A stretch of 64,000 nt of DNA, taken from positions 20,845,672 through 20,909,671 of the forward strand of contig NC_061782.1 in NCBI RefSeq assembly GCF_022458985.1, read 5' to 3'. Below the pieces are notes generated by a model. That model had not been told where the DNA came from. It searched no databases and worked only from the letters and a program-made list of their open reading frames with translations. Shown here piece after piece: positions 25,227 to 37,163 of the stretch. Source of the DNA: Mugil cephalus (Eukaryota; Chordata; Actinopteri; Mugiliformes; Mugilidae). The position numbers and the translations under genes are program-made. Within the stretch, counting starts at the first letter, position 1. Each line of letters opens with the position of its first letter.

Positions 25227-25483
25227 AAAAGGAGCCCACAACAATGACTCATGATGAAATTTCAGGTGGGATTAAGTATAATTGTGGCGATTCACCAGCA
25301 AAGGTGTAAATCACTGTATTTTTATGACACTTAATTGTCTTCTGTTAGAAGACACCTATTTCATACAGCTTGTCTCTGCAGCTGCCTATATTTTGTACAG
25401 TTCATACTCATGTTGCCAGACATTTAACTCGATTGAACTCTTGTTCAGGTTTGATCATTTTGTCTCTGTTTAATGACAGTCCT

Positions 25484-25489
25484 AATAAA
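25484..25489 (+). terminator. wdr92: Polyadenylation signal of wdr92
   Basis: AATAAA lies about 260 bp after the wdr92 stop and is followed by T/GT-rich sequence. It is the first consensus hexamer downstream of the gene. Confidence 0.6.
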
Positions 25490-25720
25490 ATATGTGGTGC
25501 CTGGTTGAGCCCTGCAGGTAGTGTTATGCTGTGTTGCAGAGAAGTGCATGGAGTAAAACTGTGTCCTGTGTTGGAATGAAGAAATGAGTCATACAGCCTC
25601 TGGCTTGGAGTAATTCGGATCACTTTCCATTTCTGTTGGAGGCTCGCTGGGACACCTGTGTTTTGTTAGTGAACACATCTACTCCAGTTTTGTTAAAATT
25701 GTCTCTTTTGATGTGACATT

Positions 25721-25726
25721 TTTATT
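25721..25726 (-). terminator. Polyadenylation signal of the cadherin-like/TPR gene
   Basis: TTTATT on the + strand reads AATAAA on the - strand, about 150 bp beyond the stop of the 20-exon gene. With the wdr92 signal 230 bp away, the two genes are closely convergent. Confidence 0.5.
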
Positions 25727-25878
25727 GAGAACTCTGTTTTCAAATTAAACATTCACCTTTGCAGAATATGACATCAGGAATAGTAAAGTCAAAAGAAATA
25801 AGTTTTTATGAACACACTGACTACCAGCTCAAGACAAAACACTGACTCCTAAAAAGAAATCGGGCATTGTTACAAACG

Positions 25879-28800
25879 TCATATCCAGCATTTGAACCTG
25901 AAGAAGTCCTGGAGCTCCGGATCGTCCTCCTGTCTCTCATGGATCCTCGCGTACACACTCTTAAGCAGTGTGGTCATGGACTTTCCATCCAATATGTCAA
26001 TGTATTTCTCTATGCAACCTGCAAACACAGCCACAGATGAGTTCATCAGCTTTACTGCAGCCGCACTGAAACAAACCCTGACATACGCTATCAAGTAGTT
26101 GGAAGTGGTTTTAATTTTCAGCGTCTTCAATTAATGAACTTATTCTAACTGGACTTATCTTGTGGCTTGTTGGCTATTTGACCAATGCTGCATATGTGTA
26201 CTACTATGTCACATGTCATCCCATCTGGCCATTACACCAGGAGAGTGTTTAACATCTCTATAAATAACATGACATGGCATGTCACATGGGTCTGACTGCG
26301 TGATTTTAATATAACACAATTGTTAAATATAGTTCAGATGACTACTACTATAACCCACTCATGGGGTAATGTTATTCAACATGGGTGGAATTTTATTTTT
26401 TCAGTTCATATTTATCTTAATGTGAACTACTACAGTATTTTACTAAATTTTAGCCATGGTAATCCTGACTGATTAAGATGTTAGAAATTATGAGTTTTCC
26501 AATATACTGCACAGTCTTGGTAACAATAGTAAGAGTATTCACTTAGGCCCATGACTTTGCCGTATGCTACGAGGTTGGGCCCCAGCTGCGGGTGGTCATA
26601 CTGCTCCTGTGACATCAGCATGCGAACGATCTCTCCTGTGATGAATGCGTCGTCAAAACTTTGCTCTGCCACAGGCTTCAGGGGGAATCTGCAGTACACG
26701 TCCACTGCAGCCTGAGGATCGGATGGTTCCAGCAGCTGCACTAGCTCAGTGTAGGCATCATGAATCTAAAAAGTCCATTAATTCATTCATTACACCTGAT
26801 ATTTTTTGTAAACCAATTTAAATACTATTCGCTGATTCAAATCGTGAATGTTGAATGTTGAATGTCTGCTGCTGTTGACAACCAGAATTTCCCCTCTGTG
26901 GGATGAATAATATCTTATCTCTTATCTCATCTTAACTTGGAGACATTCTTTTGGCAATGTCACATAATTCAAGTGTAGCCAACTATTGAGAAACTAAACA
27001 CATCAGTTTTCATTCTTGTAAACATTTTTCTAAAACTGAAAGTAAAAGGTTACCTTCACTGAAATGAATCACCGAGAATCCAGTAACACAATTGGGTGGG
27101 TGTGAAAACTGTTTTTCAGTCATTGCAAAACCTGTGAGGAAACACCAGAAATGTAAACGCTGCAGATGAGAACTGACCCCTGGTGACACGGCGATGACCT
27201 CTTGGTAGAGCTGCTTCGCCTGGTCCTGGGTGTCTGTGCAGCGTGAGAGAGCTCGGGCCAAGCCCAGTCGTGATACATGAGATTTGCGGTTCAGTGGACC
27301 GGATTCACTGGCACCGTCCACCGCTGCAGGCTCTGAAACAACAGCTAATACATAAAGAGGGATTACACAGAGGAAGAAAAGGGTGCTGCTGTTCCACGCT
27401 TTGTCATAGATGAGGATTCACAATCACAAAATTTAAGAGCCGGGACATTTTTCTTTCTCTGTTGAACATTTCTATAATCTTACAAAAAGTAAAAAAAAGT
27501 GCATGAAACAGTGTAAGGTGTGACAGTAGATTACCTGCAAATGAAGACATCAACAGAGTAAAACCTACATGTTCTTATCTTTCACCTAAGACTCCTGAGA
27601 AGAAATGGTTTCACTAGACTATCTGTGCCACTCTCTGTCATGCCTCACCCTCAGCTGCCTCAGCAGTATCAGGGCAGCAGTCTTGTTTGGACTTGTCGGA
27701 GGGGTGTTGGGGTTTAGTACTGTTGCTGGAAGGTTTAGCAGATCTGTCTGGCTTGGCAACTGCTCCAGCTCTCCCCCTACAGGCGAACAAATATATTACA
27801 AATACTGGATGGATTACAAAATTTGAAGAGGACAACCCTGCTAACGTTGCTCTCAGTGAGTTTATCTTGACCATGTGTATTGATGACAAGCAACAGCGAG
27901 AAGACTGTTCTATCGTGCTTCGTGAGTAAGAATTGCAGAACTATAAAACAGATTTATCCAAAGGAAATTATCCGCGGATCAATAAATAAACAAAGACATC
28001 CACAGACAACCGCATAACATGTCTTTCAGACACTATGAATCAGCAGACTGTCAGCATGACTCACCTGGCTGCAGGGGTTTTGGCTGGAGTCCGGGCAGCT
28101 TTGCCTCCCCTGTTGGGGGCTGGAGCTAGAGCTGGAGCTTTAGTTACAGCTACTGCCGTCCGTCCCTGACTAAGCCCTCCCCTGCCCTGCCTAGCTCCTC
28201 TTTTTGCCACACTGGTATCAGAAGGCCCCTTCACTCCAGCCGGCTGGGCGATGGACTGCCTGTCAGCTTTCTCGTTTTTCGCCTGCAGCCAGTCCTGCCA
28301 CCACTTTTGTTCTGAGCAAAGAAAGGTAGTTAACGTGGGAACGCTGGGAGTTTTACTGAAATGTGTGACTAGCCACACCTCTGTATATTTTTTTGCTAGT
28401 AGCTGTATGAACACTCACTGCTCAGCTGTTTAGGTGGCTCTCCGCTCCGACTCTTGTTTTCCAGCTCAATGCTGGCCTGGAAGCTGAGGCAGGCATTGCT
28501 TAAGGCTTCCTTTGACCTGTCTGAGTTGGGGTTGCTGTCATACTGAGCCAGCTGGGCCAGGCCCAAGCGGCACAGGGCGTGGCTGTCCCGTGGTGTGGTC
28601 GCTACAGCTATATGGCATGTCTATATGCAGCAGTGGTGAGGCAGAAGGTACAAGAGTGCTCTGTCATGCCAGGCACTTCTGTTCATTACCAGTCAGTACA
28701 CAGTACAAACTAGCTACACTGTGATGTGTATATACACTGTGATATTGTAAAACACAAGCACAAACCAAAGCAAAGACTCTTACTCTTTCCTGCATGCCCA

Positions 28801-31800
28801 GCAACTCCTGACAGGGGGCGATGGAGGTGAGCCGTAAGAGAGCTGTGAGGGCCTGGCACCTCTTCGCTACCAGGTACTGCCGCTCTGTGCCCGTCTTAGC
28901 CTGGTGTTCACCCTGCTGGATCAGCCTCTGCAGCAGGGCAAAGTGAGCATCCAGCAGCACCCACTCCAGCTGCCTGATCGCCTCCCCACGACACACACAC
29001 TGACTCACTCTCTGGGCAGTCAGCACCGCTACTCTGAGGCGATCCAGTGTAGACACAAGAAGACAGAGTTTCATGCAGCGCTTGAACACTTTCTGTCTTA
29101 AATGCACATTCATTAGACATATTATTGGAGATGAGATCCACCACAAATACTGAGGAGAGGACGTAAATTCAATACGAAACATCACATTTGTACTTAAACA
29201 AACATCTGGTTTGTAACACACATGTGATAGACTTGTTCAGCGCTCATGGCCTTTACAGACAGTGTGTCTCTCTGCTGCAGCTGACCCAGAGTGAGAAGGC
29301 CTCGCAGGAACTGTGTATTGAAGCTGGACAGAGGGTCTGATGGACCCTGCTCCACCCAGCTGCAGACAAAATGAAAAAGAAAGAAAGCATAGAAAAAACA
29401 GCCACGATGACAATGATGAACCTACTTATTGTTGAATCTCCAAATCTTAGGCAGATTCCCAAAGTTTCACCCAAAGTTTTTCACTGCTAAATCTGACTTT
29501 CTCCCTACTTTAGATTTTTAGGTTACAAAAAAAAAAATATGGTGGTTTGTGAAAAGCTGCATTAAAACTTTGAAACATCTTTTAAAGTGCAAATGTAGAT
29601 AGAATATCAACAGAGGAAACAGTCTTTTCACCGTCCTATTCTCCCTCCTGAAGCGTTAAACGGAATGACTGGTATATTACTGTTGCTGTCATGCCCTCAT
29701 ACTCTCTCCCTCTCTAGCTGAATGCATCCACCTCCACTACACACACGCACACACACACACACACACATAAACACACACGCACACACACACACACACCTCT
29801 TGCTGCAGCACTGGCTGACAAAGTGTTCGAGCCCTTGTTGTAAAAAGAGAGCGGCCTCCTTCTCCGTGTCCTCTGAGGCTTTCTGCTCCTGCTGCAGAAG
29901 AGCCAGTCCAGTGAAGAATCTGGGAGAATGAAGACACAAGACAACACCAACTCTGATTCAGGTTTCACATGTTAATCTTGCCTCATCTCACAAGTCTGCG
30001 TAAAACTATTCATTTTTTCCAAGTTCCCAATCCCTTTTTGATATTATTGTGTAGGGCTCAGAGGGCAGTGAGAATTTGAAGAGCAGGTTAAGGGTTTGTT
30101 CAAAGCTGCTCTCTGTAGTTGGAATAGAAAATGTTGTGCCTGATTTAACCACTCTGTGCTCTATTATGGCTTTAGCTGAGCTCCAAAAATGATGACGTTG
30201 CTTTGAAGTTTGTAAAAGGAGATGAAATTCATGATCTTATACTGCTGTTTTATATTGTCACTAGCTGCCTGCACTTTGTGATAATCTCTACTACAACCCA
30301 CACAGTTGTGTGGATAATTAATTCTGATCATTGTTGTTAGACCTACTATCAGACCCACTGCTACAATATGGTTTCTGTTTCTTGAACCGTAAATACTTCC
30401 TGGAGCTGACCTGAGTGCGGGATGTAGGGGACGTAGTGCCAGGCCGCTCTGAAGGTGCTGCAGAGCTTCCCTGCTCCTCCCCTGTAGCAGCAGCAGCCTA
30501 CCTACATGGAGGCTGTGCTCCCAGCTGTCTGGACTCAGAGACCAGGCGTCCAGGTACTTCATGAGCGCTCGGTGGACACTGCTCTCCTCGTCTCTCAAGG
30601 CTGCGTTGCTATCCTGCAACAGCACGCACTCTATCATAAGACTTTAAACTCAGAGAGTAGTTGGCAAAAAGATGGCAATGGCTGCATATTGCATCAGATC
30701 AGTCTAGGGTCAGAACAGCAGTTCTTCAGTGGTCTAATTCTCTCATCAGCATCACCATTATTTTTGTTTATTGACCGTTTCTTTAAAGTTAGACGAGATA
30801 TTTCACTTTCCAGAGTAGAAAAACTGAGTTAAACTGGATCATCAGCAGCAGAAGCAACATGCTGATGTTGTTACCTTGCCAGTTTTCTTTGAGAGCCAGA
30901 TGTAAAGTGTCTGAACATAGTCGGCCTTGTTGGACTGTCCTTGATCTTTAAGCAGATGATACTCTTTGTCCAGGGCCTGCAGCTGGTTCTCCACTGTGGG
31001 CGTACCAAGGAAACCGTGTAGTTTACACACAGCCAGGATGTCGTCCTGATGTGACGCTGACTTCGCATCGCTTAATTCGTCTTTGTTCTTGTCAGCCTGG
31101 ACACGCAGGAATAAAAACAGGAGAGGTGTTGTTTGCTTTCAGCTGCACCAATTTACTACCAGAATTCAAAAATGCGGTAAATGTAAATGTTCAGATTGAA
31201 GAAATTATTCACATTATTCACACTACATACCAAAGCAACTCTACTGTAATAATGTATAGTAGGTCTGTAGAATCCTATGTACTCCCTGATAGTTTTGAAT
31301 TAGTAATGAAATATCACCCCATTTCAGCTGTGTTTAGGTTGGTGGGAAAGTTCTTGGATCCTTTAAGGTTGCATTTAGGAGACATTTTTACTGAGAACAT
31401 GAGCACACAGTCTTTGTATTTTTTGCAAAAAGGTTAAAAAGTTATCATCCGTGTCATACTAGAGCCAGTCATACATACATTACCTCAAAGAAAAAACTTG
31501 TCTCTAATGACAGTACCTTCCTCTGAAGGCCGAACATCTCCGTAGCGTAGTGCTGCTCCTCCAGGACCAGACCCAGCTGGAGGTGAAGCCTGGAATCTCT
31601 GGAACTGAGTCTGATGGCGGATGCGTAGAGGACCGCAGCCTGCTCCAGGCTATGCAGAGGAGACTGGTCATCCTCATACTCCAACTGGTCTCCTATGGTA
31701 ATGTGAAACATACACACTGCGGTTTATTGATGTTTTACACTAGACTATTTGCATATATTGGTGGGAGAATTTGCATCAGTATAGAGCTGCAGTACATCAA

Positions 31801-34800
31801 CCTATTTGTCTGCTTGCTACAACAGGAAGCAGTGGGTTTAATTTTAGATTTGTTGACTTATCATACCCGTTATTTACTTCACTAAACTTTGCAATCTGCC
31901 GTCAGCACAGTTGGTAGGTTTGGTTTCAAAAACTACAAGCTGTAAAACCCAGAAATCTCAGCACATGGCAACAAACGTTTGAATTTATCCTATGAACCGC
32001 TAGAATCTTATTATTGTACTCGAATGAAATGGAAAATATGATTTGGCTGCAAGAGGCCTCAAAGCATTTAAAAATGTTATAAACACAAAGAGGTGACAGT
32101 TTTTGTTTCCCTTCATAAGGAGAAATAAAAGTATTTAGCTGCCCTCTCTTTCACTTATCAATAAGTGGATGCATCTTTTTCATGAAATATTCAGAGAGAG
32201 TAACTTTGCTTAGTACGAGTGTCCCTTATCTGTCAAACTGCGTTCATGCCATGGCTTTTAATTTGTAATGTAGCAGGCAAGTATTACAAAACATACCCAC
32301 CAAAGATACATATAGTATCTTATAGAGTAGATAGTAGCTAATGCATTTGCTTTTCGCCAAACATTCCCGTGCACATGTTTCAGCATTTTACACTGAGGAC
32401 ATGTTCAAGTGATACAACTTGATCTCACTGTTTTGCCAGTAATACAGCATCAGGGCACTTTTATTCATCAACCTCTGTGCAGATTGATCTTGTGCAAGAG
32501 AAAATAGCTTGTTCATATTTTAAGAAGTCTCACTCTGATGTTACTCCTCGGTTTGGTTCCGGTGACTATTACTCAATCATCTGGGATCATTCTCAAATGT
32601 CGCCTCTCTTTGAGCCCTCAAACAATTAGCGGGGCCAAAGTGTCTGGGAAAAGCAGTAACTTGAGTGCTTGGCATGTCAGATAAAAGTTTAAGAGGCAAC
32701 CAGTAACTAGCCCATTTTCATGTATTTTTTAATAGATGAAAGCTAAGGCAGGGCAAGGAAAATGACACACACTGTGTGTTATTTAACTTGCCGTCGAATG
32801 TAAAGGAAGGTCCAGAAGCTCTCTATTAAAACTCTCTATAGACACGAATAGGAATTCATATTAGTCAGCATTTTATAAATGTATTGTATATATTATATTG
32901 TTTTTTTTTGTTATTTATTTTATTGTGGATGATGATTTACTATATATAAAAATGAATGAGTGAGAATGTTATTGTTAGGGACATGTATTGACAGAGGGGC
33001 ATGTATTTAGACTTTGTGAAGATTGACTTCATTTCTAATCTCACGCTCTTGGTGTTGTGCTACATGCCTGGTTTTGGCAGGTGTTGTCTGTAGAGTTTCA
33101 GGTGGTCTTGGGCCAAAGCACAAAGCTTATCCACATTGTCTTCTCCCGCTATCATTTGCATTCGTTCCTCCCACTTACGCATCTGAAACAGGCAAAGTCA
33201 ACACGGCAAGCAACAAGACACAAACTGCCTCAGATTATACAGAGAAATGTGACTCTATGAAAATTCTAACTATCCTACTGTGAATACAGCTATCAAGGAA
33301 TGGGTGGAAGTAAATCTCAATAAACCTAGTTTGCCTCCATATCATGTGTCAGTATATGAAGTAATGAACAGTACAGTGAGTATATTTCAGTTCTAAATGT
33401 CTTTACTAAATGGGATTAACCATTCAGAGAAAATTAACCGACTGTAGTCTTAAAATACAAAGTAAAAGTACAGATAACTACCTCACATGTGTGTTTGGTC
33501 TCCATCTCCAAACACGTGGATGATTCAAAATTCTTCTTATACCAGTCTGTCTCTGTTACATCCTGAAAGGTACACTGGTTAGACTAAAATAGTTTTTAAG
33601 ATTAATGTGGACACAAGGATGAAGAAGTGGAATCCATTTACAGTACCATAGTCACTCATTATGATATTAAATATTTCATCTTATAAAACAAAACAAAAAA
33701 TACAAAGCAAATTTTTAGTCAAGGTATAGTGACAAGCCATTAAATGAAAGAGCAGTAACGGACCTCTACGCAACAGCGTTACAAACAGAAGCTATTTTTA
33801 CTATGGAAGTTAAACCAGCGCTTAGTCACAGTGAAGGCAGCAATGACTTGTAAATAAAGGATGAGGTGAGCCAAGGTCGATAGCAGTGATTCTGGCAGTG
33901 CAGGGTGTTGCTTAATCTTTCATACTGACCTTTGCATCCAGGTCCCCCGTGGGCTTGTGTGGACAGTCCAAAGAGTGTGACCCCAGCTCAGACAGCTTCA
34001 TCACGCTGTCACATCCTTTGTTAAAAAAACATCAAAGGCACAATAAATCACACATTAGAGGTCGATACTACTTTAATCGTGTTCAATACTACTTTAATCT
34101 TGTCCTTCACTCCTGAACAGCAGCGCGCGGAAGGCTATCAACCACTTAAACTACACATTTTAAGTTTATTAAAGCTCGTGCCAATGTGAGCTGGAGTGAC
34201 ACGTTTATTTAACAGCTCTGTGGTGAAACTGTCCAAACTAATAACTTCATTATCTGAGAGACATTTGTGCTGTTTAAAAATACAAATCAAATAAGAAAAA
34301 CCTGCTGGATAAAATGGCCTGATAAAAAGAAAAATCCTTCATGGCAGATACATGAGGTTTTAGTTAAGTAATAATATCCACCTCATTACAGCAACATAAT
34401 CTTTGTCTACAGCACCATCATGTTACATGATAGTATAGGCAGTGCACCCAGGACTGTTGAGAGGTAAGGCAGAGTGCACCTAGATGATTAACCATGCAGT
34501 TATACAAGCGTTTCCTTAGGATATTCTAAAGATGGAAACAGTTCAGTAAAGAGTCCACGTAATAACAGTAATTCTTTTTTCACTGTCTTGGTTTGCGGTT
34601 TACTCAGAGATAAAAGTGGATCGACTACTCTACCCACTGATTTCAACTCTAACAACATCTCTGCTTCAGACGAATCTCTTTGAGGAGCCAAGTCTCAGAC
34701 CTTCACCTCGGTAAGAAAAGAAACACTTGACTAGAGCGGCCGACATCCTCCCGTCAAGGTCCAGTTCGACCACCTTCCAGCCGTCTCCCAGGGGGCAATC

Positions 34801-36273
34801 AGTGAGAGGGTCCACTTTTGACCTTCGTGCGAGCATCTCAATATAGGGCCTTGAAAAGATGCTCTTTGGATCACTGCAAATCAGCAAGAGAACTGGAGTG
34901 ATTTACATCACATTTTCCAACCATAACACAGAAGGTAGAGAGTGTGGATGTTCTGTGGTACGGAGGTGCCACTCAACATGGTAATTTTACATACTTAAAT
35001 GTAAATGTGAATGAGAGATGAAAATAGTTATCTTTAACATCTTTAACAAGCACAAATCAACACAGCTAAATTTGGCGATGAGAAATGGAAACAACCATTT
35101 TAAAAGTTGTATGCTTTCTTTTCCCATTTAAAGCTCACCTGTGGTTGATGGACACGGGCCTGTAAAAAGCACTCAGGGAGACTGGACATTCACTTTCCAG
35201 CTGCTGCTTCCCATCAGTGAAGGTCACAGGCATGGGAATCACCTCTCGAGTCACAAACACCGTGTACACCTGGCAGAGTTAAAGGGTCAGGTACACTAGT
35301 GTAGCGCCACGGGATATCAGGTGGACAGACATCTGATATACAAGGCTATGCATATATGTATATGTTCTGGTACATAATTAATATATCCCACCTTGATAAT
35401 CAAGCACACACAAAGCCTTTAATCACATCAGTGCTGCTGATATTGCGCAGTCATCGATTCACGTCTCGTCATACCTGTGAAATACTGCCATCTGCTGAAC
35501 GGACTGACGCCTCTACAGTAGTGTCTCCAACGTTCAGAGGGACGGGCTGTGAGCTGCTCGCGCCGTTCACTGAAACTTTTATGTTCCTATCTGGCACCTT
35601 GAGAAGCAGAGTCACTGCATCACAATAAAAGGGAACGGTGCCTGGGAGAAAAAAGAAAGTTTGCTGTTAGGAAAACAGAATCTAAACATTTTTTTCGGTG
35701 TATTTCAAAACTTAATATCACCACGTGCACATTTTTAACAAGTATGTTGTTTGTTGCGTTTATAAATAGTAGATTAGTTATAAATTCACAACAGCAGACT
35801 TCTCATACAAAATGTGCAGTTTTTACTCACTGTTGTATTCATAGACTTTGTTGCAAAATGCAGGGTACAGTGGAATATCTCCTTCTAAAGCCAGATCACT
35901 GAGCTCTGCGATCTTTGCTGACAGTTTACTGATTTCCACGCTGTAATTCTTTGTGGTGCCATCCTCAGCCACGACTTCGATTTCCACTCTGTTCAACCCA
36001 TCTTTCAGTTTAATGGAGCTGGAACCGTCACCAAAGAGCTGAAATGCATCACACACAGTCACATGTATTTGATATGAAAGAGACAGCTGTGCGGCTGTGC
36101 AGGACTGTACTCACAATTCTGTATGAAGCGCCAGAGTCACTGGTAACCATGTCCAGAGTCACTTTGTTGACACTGCTCTCCACCGACACTTTGTAGTCTG
36201 TGACTTCTGGTGTGAACGCCGGATGGAGCTTCCCGCCAGAAACAGAGAGCTTCTCCAAATCACAGTTGTCCAT
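25879..36273 (-). CDS. Unnamed 1,122-residue protein: two cadherin-like beta-sandwich domains plus TPR repeats
   Basis: I do not recognise a named family member. Exons 5' to 3': 36273-36115, 36038-35831, 35641-35475, 35269-35139, 34873-34707, 34015-33930, 33562-33482, 33182-33068, 31692-31517, 31096-30875, 30613-30411, 29919-29797, 29359-29233, 29092-28784, 28620-28419, 28311-28065, 27776-27649, 27332-27178, 26765-26543, 26018-25879. The sum is 3,369 bp with all phases matching. Residues ~6-95 and ~105-188 have the bacterial-type cadherin-like sandwich pattern (VTDYKVSVESSVNKVTL; VEVVAEDGT-type strands ending NYSVEISK and VYTVFVTRE). Residues ~222-277 contain DPLTDCPLGDGWKVVELDLD, faintly U-box-like. 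TPR-like helices follow, e.g. HLQLGLVLEEQ, EALQHLQSGLALRPLHPAL, DSHALCRLGLAQLAQY and QAKQLYQEVIAVSPG. A basic Ala/Pro/Lys linker occupies ~860-950. No signal peptide or membrane span is seen. A scaffold role is inference from the repeats only. Confidence 0.85.
26848..26932 (+). repeat. 3' tail of a fish retroelement (LINE/SINE remnant)
   Basis: The stretch reading AATTTCCCCTCTGTGGGAT followed by GAATAA and a degenerate TATCT repeat matches the 3' tail common to many fish LINE/SINE insertions. It lies in the intron between exons 18 and 19 of the TPR gene. The body of the element is not visible, so this looks like a 5'-truncated copy. The family name cannot be given without a repeat library. 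Confidence 0.45.
29738..29797 (+). repeat. (CA)n microsatellite abutting a splice donor
   Basis: An interrupted CA/GT tract lies immediately downstream (on the - strand) of exon 12 of the unnamed TPR gene. The donor of that exon reads AAGAG then GTGTGTGTG, so its GT is the first repeat unit. Confidence 0.85.
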
Positions 36274-37163
36274 GTCTCAAGCCTCTGATTTATTGAGTTC
36301 AGCTAAAACAATGTGTCCAGCCTGAGCCATGAACTCACTCTAACTGTTGCCTCACACTACAACACACTCAGCTTCATTTACCACATTGACACCCAAGGTT
36401 ACCATAGTAACATGAACACTACAGCTGTTGTCAGATATAAAGTTACTACTAGAAACATTTGATGATATAAAACAACTGATTGGGACAAAAAAAGGTACTT
36501 AGTTAGTTACTTAGATAGTTCATATTTTTGTGCCTGTTAGAAATAAAGAAAGGAATATGTGACAACAAATATTTAGGTATAGCAATATTAGAATTAGTAA
36601 ACCACTAACCTCAGCAAAACTACACCACTACACTGTTAAACAATGTATACCGTTAAACAACGTACAGAAAAAAAAAAAGTTTTGGTAGAGATAAGTATCT
36701 CTTTGAGAGTAACACACACATTTTTTAAGTAAAAATGTTCAAACCAGCTAACGTTAGCTAGCTACTCCGGTCATCCTAACGGCAGACGGCAGTAGAGCAC
36801 AGAAGAAGAAGAAGAGGAAGAAGAAGAACTGCATTGTTCCAACGTCACTTCCTGTTGGCTAAAACGTGCTAAAGAGGTAAATATATCAACTTTGCCGTTT
36901 AATATTGTTTGTTGTCACTTCCATTTAGCACGTAGCCCTATTAACTTAGTAAAACGTCCATTCATTCGTAGTTAATGTAAGTTACAGCTGTCTTTACTTC
37001 TTGTCCTCTAAAATGTTATCCTGCATGTGTTAGCTCGCTTACTAGCTCACATGGCTAAGTGAGATTTAAATGGGACTTTTCTGCTCCAGTCTACAATCGA
37101 CTGAAATAATTGTGCTACAGTAGCGTTATATGACTGTGGCTGTAATAATTCTATAGGGGCGAA
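36274..37163. promoter_or_regulatory. Bidirectional promoter between the cadherin-like/TPR gene and c1d
   Basis: The two start codons face away from each other across 890 bp. The sequence AACGTCACTTCCTG (36841-36854) combines a CRE-like ACGTCA and an ETS-type ACTTCCTG, typical of vertebrate housekeeping promoters. A GAA-rich run (36804-36828) precedes it. A donor-like GAG/GTAAAT at about 36874 and an acceptor-like CTATAG just before the c1d ATG (37155-37156) suggest a short noncoding c1d exon 1 and an intron in the 5' UTR. This is inference. Confidence 0.6.

Noticed and set aside
28664-29221. Reading the 185-codon - strand open frame as a single-exon gene
   Set aside because: Only 29092-28784 is exonic. 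The rest runs into introns, and the segment fits exactly in phase as exon 14 of the 20-exon gene.
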